Under the pieces are notes generated by a model. That model did no database searches. It had not been told where the DNA came from and saw only the letters and a program-made list of their open reading frames with translations. Shown here one piece after another: positions 8,281 to 15,431 of a stretch of 23,032 nucleotides of DNA (position 1 is its first letter; each line of letters begins with the position of its first letter). Origin of the DNA: an uncultured bacterium (lineage in GTDB: Bacteria; Bacillota; Clostridia; Lachnospirales; Lachnospiraceae); NCBI GenBank assembly GCA_905215405.1, contig CAJMQE010000061.1, positions 1 to 23,032 on the forward strand, given 5' to 3'. Made by a program: the position numbers and the translations under genes.

Positions 8281-8472
8281 CTTTCATAAACAATCTAATT
8301 CTATTACATTTGATTTCTATAACAATTTAATGTTATAACCATTAACTTTTATAACATTTGCTTTCTATAACAATTTAATTTTATAATAATTTATTTCTAT
8401 TAAATTTGATTTCTATCAATATTTTAATTCCATAAACACTGTACTTCTATAAATATTTAATTCCATAAACAT
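8281..8472. repeat. AT-rich degenerate tandem array, 16-nt period, about 12 units
   Basis: An ATAA or near-ATAA core recurs at 8286, 8302, 8319, 8335, 8351, 8367, 8383, 8399, 8415, 8432, 8449 and 8465, i.e. every 16 or 17 nt. The approximate unit is YTATAACAATTTAATT. Units have drifted, with the best copies at 8318-8333 and 8366-8381. There is no coding potential. It lies between the fakA terminator and the xfp promoter. Function unknown; it could be curved DNA, a set of weak binding half-sites, or an old tandem duplication. Confidence 0.75.
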
Positions 8473-8554
8473 GGAAAGACAAAGATCGAAAAGAACTAAT
8501 GATTCCTACTATAGCATGATTATAATTTAGCCTGATAAAGAAAAGTGTGAAAAA

Positions 8555-8577
8555 ATTGTCAAAAAGCTATTGACAAT
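8555..8577. promoter_or_regulatory. Palindrome overlapping the xfp -35 box
   Basis: ATTGTCAA (8555-8562) and TTGACAAT (8570-8577) are perfect inverted repeats with a 7-nt spacer; the right arm contains the -35 hexamer. A related arrangement occurs at the second promoter of the block (11304-11325). Possible site for an activator or repressor. Confidence 0.5.
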
Positions 8578-8597
8578 CTGGAAAGAAATGCTAAAAT
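8570..8597 (+). promoter_or_regulatory. Promoter of xfp
   Basis: TTGACA (8570-8575), 16-nt spacer ending TGC, TAAAAT (8592-8597), giving a consensus -35 and an extended -10 (TGCTAAAAT). Transcription should start close to 8604, at the edge of the operator. Confidence 0.85.
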
Positions 8598-8605
8598 ATA
8601 AATAA

Positions 8606-8630
8606 CTTTTATAAATGCATTTTATAAAAG
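8606..8630. promoter_or_regulatory. Operator 1 of the sugar regulon (25-nt palindrome)
   Basis: CTTTTATAAA (8606-8615) and TTTATAAAAG (8621-8630) are perfect 10-bp inverted repeats around TGCAT. The site begins 8 nt after the -10 box, where a bound repressor would block initiation. The same 25-nt site, at the same distance from TAAAAT, occurs at 11356-11380. Size and AT-rich palindromic form suit a ROK-family repressor, and such a gene ends the second operon. Confidence 0.8.
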
Positions 8631-8878
8631 CAACTTACTTATCCCAATTGTAAGCCTTAATAAGTGGATTGTACCCATAAGCAATCTACTTGAGTATTTT
8701 CTTCCGGAGAGCTGAAAGATCGGACGGCTTTCCCGGGAGAAGATATTAGGATGAAGATAAGTATTTTAGTAGTAAGGGTAAATGTTAAAAATACAGAATT
8801 GTAAAAAGAGATGTAGGAGCACAGATGTTGATCTTAGGGTAAAGAAAGACATCTGATTTACATGGATGGAGGTTAAAC
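8631..8878 (+). promoter_or_regulatory. Long structured 5' leader of xfp
   Basis: About 270 nt of untranslated leader. Hairpins seen: AAGTGGATTG/CAATCTACTT (8662-8671 with 8682-8691, one G-U, 10-nt loop); GGAGAGCTG/CGGCTTTCC (8706-8714 with 8725-8733), extended outside by TCTTC/GAAGA (8700-8704 with 8739-8743); and CAGATGT/ACATCTG (8822-8828 with 8849-8855), ending 12 nt before the ribosome site GGAGG (8868-8872). No known riboswitch consensus was recognised and no U-tract terminator was seen inside it. Confidence 0.55.
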
Positions 8879-11269
8879 ATGAATACAGAATCAAAATGCG
8901 TTGAAAAAGAACCTTTAACAGATGCATATCTTGAAAAGATGAATGCATACTGGCGCGCAGCAAATTATCTTTCCGCAACACAGTTATATTTACTGGATAA
9001 CCCACTGCTGAGAGAACCATTAAAGCCTGAACATATCAAAAAGAAGATTGTTGGACACTGGGGAACTGTTCCTGGACAGAATTTTGTTTATGTACATATG
9101 AATCGTGCCATTAAGAAATATGATCTTGATATGGTATTGATTTCCGGACCAGGACATGGTGGAAATTTCTTTGTTTCCAATTCTTATCTGGAAGGTACTT
9201 ATAGTGAAGTATATCCGAATGTGAGCCAGGATACAGATGGATTACAGAAACTTTGCAAACAGTTCTCTTTCCCAGGTGGAATATCCAGTCATGTTGCACC
9301 AGAAACACCAGGTTCTATTAATGAGGGTGGTGAGCTGGGATATTCAATTGCACATGCATTTGGCTCTGTATTCGATAATCCGGATCTGATCACGACCTGT
9401 ATCGTAGGTGATGGTGAAGCCGAGACCGGACCTCTTGCAACAGCTTGGCATTCTAATAAATTCTTAAATCCTAAAACAGATGGTGCCGTATTACCTGTAT
9501 TACATCTGAATGGATATAAAATCAGTAATCCAACAATCTTTTCCCGTATCTCTCATGATGAGATCGAGAGCTTTTTCCACGGATGTGGCTGGAAACCATA
9601 TTTTGTAGAGGGCGACGATCCTATGACAATGCATAAAAAGATGGCGGAAACTGTTGATACAGTCATCGAGGAAATCAAGAGCATCCAGAAGAATGCACGT
9701 GAAAATAATGATACGACACGTCCATTCTGGCCAATGATCATTCTTCGTACCCCTAAGGGATGGACGGGACCAAAAGTTGTTGATGGAAAAGAAATCGAAG
9801 GTACATTCCGTGCCCATCAGGTTCCAGTTATGATGGACCATCCAGAACACATAGATATTTTAAGAAACTGGCTGTTAAGTTACAAACCAGACGAATTGTT
9901 TGATAAAGATGGCAGACTGATTCCTGAACTCAAAGCACTTGCACCAGAGGGAGACCACAGAATCAGTGCAAATCCTCATGCAAATGGTGGTAAACTGTTA
10001 AGAGATCTGAGACTTCCTGATTTTAGGGACTATGCTGTTGAGGTAAAATCCCCTGGTGAAAAAGATGGGCAGGATATGATCGAACTTGGTGGATTTATAC
10101 GAGATATCTTTAAACTCAATGAGGAGACTAGGAACTTCCGTATCTTTGGACCAGATGAAACAATGTCCAACAGACTGGGCAAGATTTTTGAAGTAACGAA
10201 CCGTGATTGGAATAATGCATTGAAAGACAATGATGAATTTCTTGCAAAAGACGGTCGTGTCATGGATTCCATGTTAAGTGAACACATGTGTGAAGGCTGG
10301 CTGGAAGGATATCTTCTTACTGGTCGTCATGGATTCTTTGCAAGCTATGAGGCATTTATCAGAATCGTTGATTCTATGGCTTCCCAGCATGCAAAATGGT
10401 TAAAAGTCTGCAATCAGCTCCCATGGAGACAGAGTATTGCATCTTTGAACCTGATTCTGTCATCGAATGTATGGCAGCAGGATCACAATGGATTTACACA
10501 TCAGGATCCAGGATTCCTTGATCATATTGCGACAAAGAAAGCAGATGTCGTAAGAATTTATCTTCCACCAGATACGAACTGTTTACTTTCAAGCTTTGAT
10601 CACTGCATCAGAAGCCGTGACTATGTAAATGTTTTAGTAACATCAAAGCATCCAAGACCACAGTGGCTAACAATGGAGCAGGCTGTTAAACATTGTACAC
10701 AGGGCGTTGGCATCTGGGAATGGGCCAGCAATGATCAGGGTCAGGAGCCGGATGTTGTCATGGTAGGCTGTGGCGAAACACCAACACTTGAAGCTCTTGC
10801 TGCGATTACGATCCTGCGTGATAATATTTCTGAGTTAAAGATCAGATTCATCAATGTTGTCGATCTTATGAAATTGCAGCCGAACTCCATGCATCCACAT
10901 GGTCTGACAGATACAGATTATGATGCATTGTTCACAAAGGATAAACCAATAATATTTGCGTTCCATGGATATCCAACACTGATTCATGAACTGACTTATT
11001 TCAGACATAACAGAAATCTTCATGTATTTGGATATCAGGAAGAAGGAACGATTACAACACCATTTGATATGCGTGTACAGAATGAAATCGATCGTTTTCA
11101 CCTGGTAGAAGCAGCAATCAATGCACTTCCACAGCTTGGAAATAGAGGTTCCTATCTGTTACAGAAGATGCGAGATACACTTGTTGCTCATAAACAGTAT
11201 ATCAGTGAATATGGATGTGACCTTCCAGAAGTACAGAGCTGGAAATGGCATACACCTGAAGATAAATAA
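8879..11269 (+). CDS. xfp: Xylulose-5-phosphate/fructose-6-phosphate phosphoketolase
   Basis: 796 aa, ATG after TGGAGG, the usual family length. The enzyme uses thiamine diphosphate and phosphate to split xylulose-5-phosphate into acetyl-phosphate and glyceraldehyde-3-phosphate, and in many homologues fructose-6-phosphate into acetyl-phosphate and erythrose-4-phosphate. Diagnostic segments are GHWGTVPGQNF near residue 58, SGPGHGG, the FPGGISSHVAPETPGSI stretch, the thiamine motif starting GDGEAETGPLATAWHSNKF near residue 177, and EGWLEGYLLTGRHGFF. Whether it accepts both substrates cannot be read from sequence. It is transcribed alone from its own promoter but shares the operator of the downstream pentose operon, which supplies its substrate. 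Confidence 0.96.
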   Translation: MNTESKCVEKEPLTDAYLEKMNAYWRAANYLSATQLYLLDNPLLREPLKPEHIKKKIVGHWGTVPGQNFVYVHMNRAIKKYDLDMVLISGPGHGGNFFVSNSYLEGTYSEVYPNVSQDTDGLQKLCKQFSFPGGISSHVAPETPGSINEGGELGYSIAHAFGSVFDNPDLITTCIVGDGEAETGPLATAWHSNKFLNPKTDGAVLPVLHLNGYKISNPTIFSRISHDEIESFFHGCGWKPYFVEGDDPMTMHKKMAETVDTVIEEIKSIQKNARENNDTTRPFWPMIILRTPKGWTGPKVVDGKEIEGTFRAHQVPVMMDHPEHIDILRNWLLSYKPDELFDKDGRLIPELKALAPEGDHRISANPHANGGKLLRDLRLPDFRDYAVEVKSPGEKDGQDMIELGGFIRDIFKLNEETRNFRIFGPDETMSNRLGKIFEVTNRDWNNALKDNDEFLAKDGRVMDSMLSEHMCEGWLEGYLLTGRHGFFASYEAFIRIVDSMASQHAKWLKVCNQLPWRQSIASLNLILSSNVWQQDHNGFTHQDPGFLDHIATKKADVVRIYLPPDTNCLLSSFDHCIRSRDYVNVLVTSKHPRPQWLTMEQAVKHCTQGVGIWEWASNDQGQEPDVVMVGCGETPTLEALAAITILRDNISELKIRFINVVDLMKLQPNSMHPHGLTDTDYDALFTKDKPIIFAFHGYPTLIHELTYFRHNRNLHVFGYQEEGTITTPFDMRVQNEIDRFHLVEAAINALPQLGNRGSYLLQKMRDTLVAHKQYISEYGCDLPEVQSWKWHTPEDK

Positions 11270-11318
11270 AATTGCATAAAAAGAATCGGATTTTGTACAT
11301 AAAATTGTTCAAATCGTA

Positions 11319-11347
11319 TTGAAATGTTTTGACATAGATGATAAAAT
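11319..11347 (+). promoter_or_regulatory. Promoter of the pentose operon
   Basis: TTGAAA (11319-11324), 17-nt spacer, TAAAAT (11342-11347). The layout copies the xfp promoter, including the ATTGT element 15 nt upstream of the -35 box (11304) and an 8-nt gap from -10 box to operator. A TTGACA at 11329 is misplaced for this -10. Confidence 0.8.
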
Positions 11348-11355
11348 AATAATAA

Positions 11356-11380
11356 CTTTTAATAATAGGTTTTATAAAAG
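11356..11380. promoter_or_regulatory. Operator 2 of the sugar regulon
   Basis: 25-nt site with arms CTTTTAATAA (11356-11365) and TTTATAAAAG (11371-11380). The right arm is identical to operator 1; the left arm differs at two positions, and the central spacer (TAGGT) differs. Overall 20 of 25 positions match operator 1, and the flanking AATAA before it also matches. Confidence 0.8.
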
Positions 11381-11565
11381 TGATATTATGATATTGTCTA
11401 TGTCAAAAATATTATATGGATCTATTTGCAATTCAGCAAGACAATGCATGCAAATGTATTTTGATCTAGATTCAAAAATAAGACCTGTTTATTCATATTT
11501 AAGAGTTTGTACTAATATTTTATTAAGAAGCCTGTACGATAAGAGCAGGAAAGGGGGATATAAGT
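11381..11565 (+). promoter_or_regulatory. Leader of the pentose operon
   Basis: About 185 nt without a supported gene. ATTTGCA/TGCAAAT (11424-11430 with 11449-11455) forms a 7-bp hairpin, and CCTG/CAGG lies just ahead of the ribosome site AGGGGG. It shows no evident sequence similarity to the xfp leader. The open frame crossing it has no ribosome site. Confidence 0.35.
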
Positions 11566-12177
11566 TTGTTGATCAAAAATGTAAATACAACAGATTTCAA
11601 ACCATACGGAAGAGTTCTGAAGGGATATGATTTTGCCGAACTTATGAAAGAAATGGAGAAAACTCCGTTACCAGATGAGGTGATTTATGAACCATCAGAT
11701 AAAGAACTGGAAAAGCTGGAGGCATGTCAGGTGCTTTCGAAAAGTGTTTTTGGATGCATGGATATCCAGATCGGGTATTGCAATGGACATAACAAATTGT
11801 TGAATGGCTTGGAATATCATCGCAGTTCTGAAATCAATGTTGCAGTCACTGATATGATTCTGCTACTTGGAAAAGAACAGGATATCGAGGACGATCATAC
11901 ATATGATACACAGAAGGTAGAAGCTTTTCTTGTTCCAAAGGGAACGGCGATCGAAGTCTATGCAACAACACTGCATTATGCACCTTGTGGAATGGATGGC
12001 GCAGGATTCAGATGCGTTGTTGTATTGCCAAAAGGAACAAATTATCCGTGTGAAAGACCGGAACTGGCTACAGAAGACAGACTCCTGGCTGCTACGAATA
12101 AATGGCTGATCGCACATAAAGACGCCGGTATAGAAGGTGCTTTTTGCGGACTAAAAGGTGAAAATCTGTCCGTCTGA
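11566..12177 (+). CDS. DUF4867-like cupin protein, first gene of the pentose operon
   Basis: 203 aa. The start is TTG at 11566 (a second TTG follows directly), about 9 nt after AAAGGGGG; no ATG is available nearby. The sequence resembles the DUF4867 family, known from Clostridia beside sugar-isomerase genes. Its core, GLEYHRSSEINVAVTDMILL, then VEAFLVPKGTAIEVY and TTLHYAPC, follows the order of the ureidoglycolate lyase cupin fold, with histidines in YHRSSE and LHYAP as possible metal or substrate ligands. No activity is established. Its lead position before a sugar isomerase suggests a role on the free sugar, such as an isomerase, mutarotase or lyase. That is inference. Confidence 0.65.
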   Translation: MLIKNVNTTDFKPYGRVLKGYDFAELMKEMEKTPLPDEVIYEPSDKELEKLEACQVLSKSVFGCMDIQIGYCNGHNKLLNGLEYHRSSEINVAVTDMILLLGKEQDIEDDHTYDTQKVEAFLVPKGTAIEVYATTLHYAPCGMDGAGFRCVVVLPKGTNYPCERPELATEDRLLAATNKWLIAHKDAGIEGAFCGLKGENLSV

Positions 12178-12234
12178 CAATCGAGAACTGTCGAAAGTTA
12201 ACATGGTTGAACATGTATCGATGGTAGCAAGTGC

Positions 12235-12274
12235 ATTGTGTCCAATACGATATATCATGAATTGGAGACACAAT
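12235..12274 (+). repeat. Intercistronic hairpin
   Basis: ATTGTGTCCAAT (12235-12246) pairs with ATTGGAGACACAAT (12261-12274) as a 12-bp stem with a 2-nt bulge and 14-nt loop. No U-tract follows, so it is unlikely to terminate. It lies in the 197-nt gap between the cupin gene and the isomerase gene and may set a processing or stability boundary in the mRNA. Confidence 0.6.
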
Positions 12275-12324
12275 ATAAAGAGAACTTATTAATAGGAATA
12301 ATTAATATTAGAGAAGATTTCATT

Positions 12325-12352
12325 ATAGAAAGAATCTAATAATAGAAAGAAT
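12325..12352 (+). repeat. Short direct repeat before the isomerase ribosome site
   Basis: ATAGAAAGAAT occurs at 12325-12335 and again at 12342-12352, 17 nt apart, just ahead of GGAGG (12362-12366). Confidence 0.5.
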
Positions 12353-12374
12353 GAAATAGATGGAGGATATTAAA

Positions 12375-13847
12375 ATGAATAATTTACCTGAAGTAAAGCT
12401 TGGTGTTGTATCTGTCAGCAGAGACTGTTTCCCAATGCCTTTATCCATTACCAGAAGAGAGAATCTCGTAAAAGCGTATACAAAGAAATTTGGTGAGATC
12501 TATGAATGTAAGACTTGTGTACAAAATGAAGAAGATATGATGAAAGCACTTGATGAAATCAAATCTGCAGAATGTAATGCACTTGTTGTTTATCTTGGAA
12601 ACTTTGGTCCTGAAACACCAGAGACACTTCTTTGTAAATATTTTGATGGACCTGTTATGTATATGGCTGCTGCAGAAGAAACAGGAGATAATCTTGTTCA
12701 GGGCAGGGGCGATGCATACTGTGGTATGTTAAATGCAAGCTATAATCTGAAATTAAGAAACCTGAATGCATATATTCCTGAATATCCGGTTGGAAATGCA
12801 GAAGAATGTGCAGATATGATCGGGGATTTCCTTCCTGTTGCACGTGCTGTCATCGGCCTGCGTAATCTGAAGATCATTTCATTTGGACCAAGACCTGAGA
12901 ACTTCCTTGCATGCAATGCACCAATTAAGCAGTTATATAACCTTGGTGTTGAAATTGAAGAAAATTCTGAACTTGATCTTTTTGAGGCATTTCACAAACA
13001 CGATGGAGATCAGAGAATCTCAGCAGTCGTAGAAGACATGGAAAAAGAACTTGGAAAAGGAAATAAGAAGCCAGAAATTCTGTCCAAACTTGCACAGTAT
13101 GAAATTACATTACTTGACTGGATCGAAGAGCACAAGGGCTCTAGAAAATATGTTGCCATCACAGGAAAATGCTGGCCTGCATTCCAGACACAGTTCGGTT
13201 TTGTTCCATGCTATGTCAATTCAAGACTGACTGGTAGAGGAATCCCTGTATCCTGTGAAGTAGATATTTATGGTGCACTGAGTGAATTTATTGGTACTGT
13301 AATTACACAGGATGCAGTTACATTGCTTGATATTAACAATTCAGTTCCTAACGATATGTACGATTCAGAAATCAAAGGAAAATTTAACTATACACAGAAA
13401 GATACATTTATGGGCTTCCACTGTGGCAATACAACATCAAAGAAGCTTGCATTCTGCGAAATGAAGAATCAGATGATCATGGCACGTTCACTGCCTGTTG
13501 AAGTAACCAATGGTACACTGGAAGGCGATATTGTCCCTGGTGAAATTACATTCTTCAGATTACAGTCAACAGCAGATGCAAAACTCAGAGCATATATCGC
13601 ACAGGGTGAAGTACTTCCAGTTGCAACACGCTCATTTGGTTCAATTGGTATCTTTGCAATTCCTGAAATGGGACGTTTTTACAGACATGTACTGATCGAA
13701 AAGAATTATCCTCATCATGGAGCAGTTGCATTTGCAAAGGCAGGAAAAGCACTGTTTGAAACATTTAAATATCTTGGCGTAGAGGATATTGCATTTAATC
13801 AGCCGAAAGGCATGCTTTATAAGACAGAGAATCCATTTGAAGCATAA
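12375..13847 (+). CDS. L-fucose/L-arabinose isomerase superfamily protein (predicted pentose isomerase)
   Basis: 490 aa from ATG 12375 (GGAGG 9 nt upstream; the in-frame ATG at 12360 contains that site and is rejected). It belongs to the FucI/AraA ketol-isomerase group. IPVSCEVDIYGALSEFIG with E295, TLLDINNS with D319, and PHHGAVAFAKAG with H447/H448 match the spacing of the metal-ligand regions of FucI; residue assignment is by eye. It is about 100 residues shorter than classical FucI, and has no close likeness to XylA (TIM barrel). The next genes are xylulokinase and transaldolase and no fucose or arabinose pathway gene is present, so the likely product is D-xylulose. The substrate could be D-xylose, D-lyxose or another pentose and is unproven. 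Confidence 0.75.
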   Translation: MNNLPEVKLGVVSVSRDCFPMPLSITRRENLVKAYTKKFGEIYECKTCVQNEEDMMKALDEIKSAECNALVVYLGNFGPETPETLLCKYFDGPVMYMAAAEETGDNLVQGRGDAYCGMLNASYNLKLRNLNAYIPEYPVGNAEECADMIGDFLPVARAVIGLRNLKIISFGPRPENFLACNAPIKQLYNLGVEIEENSELDLFEAFHKHDGDQRISAVVEDMEKELGKGNKKPEILSKLAQYEITLLDWIEEHKGSRKYVAITGKCWPAFQTQFGFVPCYVNSRLTGRGIPVSCEVDIYGALSEFIGTVITQDAVTLLDINNSVPNDMYDSEIKGKFNYTQKDTFMGFHCGNTTSKKLAFCEMKNQMIMARSLPVEVTNGTLEGDIVPGEITFFRLQSTADAKLRAYIAQGEVLPVATRSFGSIGIFAIPEMGRFYRHVLIEKNYPHHGAVAFAKAGKALFETFKYLGVEDIAFNQPKGMLYKTENPFEA

Positions 13848-13902
13848 TAAATTCAGAATCTGGTCATGAAATGACAGTGGAACGCACGGGAAGGAATCAA
13901 AA

Positions 13903-15372
13903 ATGCTATACATAGGTGTTGATTTAGGAACATCAGCAGTAAAACTACTGTTGATGGATGAAAAAGGTGGAATTCAAAATATTGTATCAAAAGAATATCC
14001 AATCAGTTTTCCAAAGCCAGGATGGTCAGAGCAGAATCCACAGGACTGGTTCATACAGACAATGGAAGGCATTCGTGATCTGATTAAGGATTGCGATGCT
14101 TCTAAAGTTGCAGGAATCAGTTTTGGTGGACAGATGCATGGACTAGTCGTGCTGGATAAAAATGATCAGGTCATAAGACCTGCTATATTATGGAATGATG
14201 GCAGAACAACAAAAGAATGCGAATATTTAAATGCGACAATTGGAAAAGAGAAGATTTCCAGTTATACAGCAAATATTGCGTTCGCAGGATTCACAGCGCC
14301 AAAGATTCTCTGGATGAAGGAAAATGAGCCGGAAGCATTTAACAAGATCGAAAAGATCATGCTTCCAAAAGACTATCTGTGCTACCGTCTTTCTGGAGCC
14401 TTTAGTACAGATGTATCGGATGCTTCAGGTATGCTCCTGATGGATGTAGAACATAAATGTTGGTCTGAAGAGATGCTTAAAATCTGTGGAATCAGAAAAG
14501 AGCAGCTTGCAACAATCCATGAAAGTTTTGATGCGGTAGGAACGCTTCTTCCGAATGTTGCTAAAGAACTTGGACTCCCTGAGACGGTTAAAGTAGTGGC
14601 TGGTGCAGGAGATAATGCAGCAGCTGCAGTTGGAACCGGAACGGTCGGTGATGGAGGTTGTAATATATCACTTGGCACTTCTGGAACAATTTTTATTTCC
14701 AGCAGTCACTTTGGTGTTGACAGTCATAATGCACTTCATTCTTTTGCTCATGCAGATGGAGCCTACCATCTGATGGGTTGCATGTTAAGTGCTGCATCCT
14801 GTAATAAGTGGTGGATGGATGAGATCATTGGAACCACGGATTATGCAAAGGAACAGGCAAAAATATCAAATCTGGGAGAGAACCATGTCTATTTTCTCCC
14901 ATATCTGATGGGAGAACGTTCTCCACATAATGATCCATTTGCACGGGGAACATTTATCGGACTTACTATGGATACGACCAGAGCAGATATGACACAGGCA
15001 GTTCTGGAAGGAGTCGCTTTTGCTATTAGAGATTCATTTGAAGTTGCAAAATCACTTGGAATTCAGATCGAGAGAACGAAAATCTGTGGTGGCGGTGCTA
15101 AGAGTCCGCTCTGGAAACAGATGATCGCCAATATCTTGAATATTAAAGTTGATGTAATAGAATCCGAGGAAGGACCAGCACTTGGTGCAGCGATGCTGGC
15201 AGCAGTTGCCTGTGGTGAATACAGGACTGTATCAGATGCAGCAAAGGCAATTGTCAAGGTCGTTGAGACGATTGAACCTGATTGTGAACTTGCAAAAAAA
15301 TACGATATCGCTTATCATAAATTTGCAGGAGTATATCCGACCGTGAAAGAACTTTTCAGAAAGCTTCAGTAG
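13903..15372 (+). CDS. xylB: Xylulokinase (FGGY family)
   Basis: 489 aa, ATG after GGGAAGGA. It phosphorylates D-xylulose with ATP to xylulose-5-phosphate, the phosphoketolase substrate. The phosphate-1 loop is GVDLGTSAVK near the start, followed by GWSEQNPQDW and SFGGQMHGLV, the latter characteristic of xylulokinases. The catalytic aspartate is D237 in AGAGDNAAAAVG. ISLGTSGTIF is the phosphate-2 motif and ICGGGAKSPLWKQMIA the adenosine motif. Length is normal. It is 55 nt after the isomerase with no hairpin terminator between. Among FGGY kinases the motifs favour xylulose over ribulose, glycerol or gluconate, but closely related pentulose kinases cannot be wholly excluded. Confidence 0.93.
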   Translation: MLYIGVDLGTSAVKLLLMDEKGGIQNIVSKEYPISFPKPGWSEQNPQDWFIQTMEGIRDLIKDCDASKVAGISFGGQMHGLVVLDKNDQVIRPAILWNDGRTTKECEYLNATIGKEKISSYTANIAFAGFTAPKILWMKENEPEAFNKIEKIMLPKDYLCYRLSGAFSTDVSDASGMLLMDVEHKCWSEEMLKICGIRKEQLATIHESFDAVGTLLPNVAKELGLPETVKVVAGAGDNAAAAVGTGTVGDGGCNISLGTSGTIFISSSHFGVDSHNALHSFAHADGAYHLMGCMLSAASCNKWWMDEIIGTTDYAKEQAKISNLGENHVYFLPYLMGERSPHNDPFARGTFIGLTMDTTRADMTQAVLEGVAFAIRDSFEVAKSLGIQIERTKICGGGAKSPLWKQMIANILNIKVDVIESEEGPALGAAMLAAVACGEYRTVSDAAKAIVKVVETIEPDCELAKKYDIAYHKFAGVYPTVKELFRKLQ

Positions 15373-15431
15373 AAGATCTGATAGTTCGAGATGGAAGGAG
15401 AATTTAAAGGTAACAGGAAAGGGGAAGTAAT

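Noticed and set aside
8281..8472. CRISPR array interpretation of the periodic repeat
   Set aside because: Units are 16 nt, contiguous and drifting, with no conserved repeat/spacer alternation and no cas genes.
11329..11334. TTGACA as the -35 box of the pentose operon
   Set aside because: It lies only 7 nt before TAAAAT and no other -10 box fits; TTGAAA at 11319 has the right 17-nt spacing.
11319..11630. 103-aa open frame across the pentose-operon promoter and leader
   Set aside because: It begins inside the -35 box, overlaps the operator and the start of the cupin gene, and has no ribosome site. Internal ATGs lack one too.
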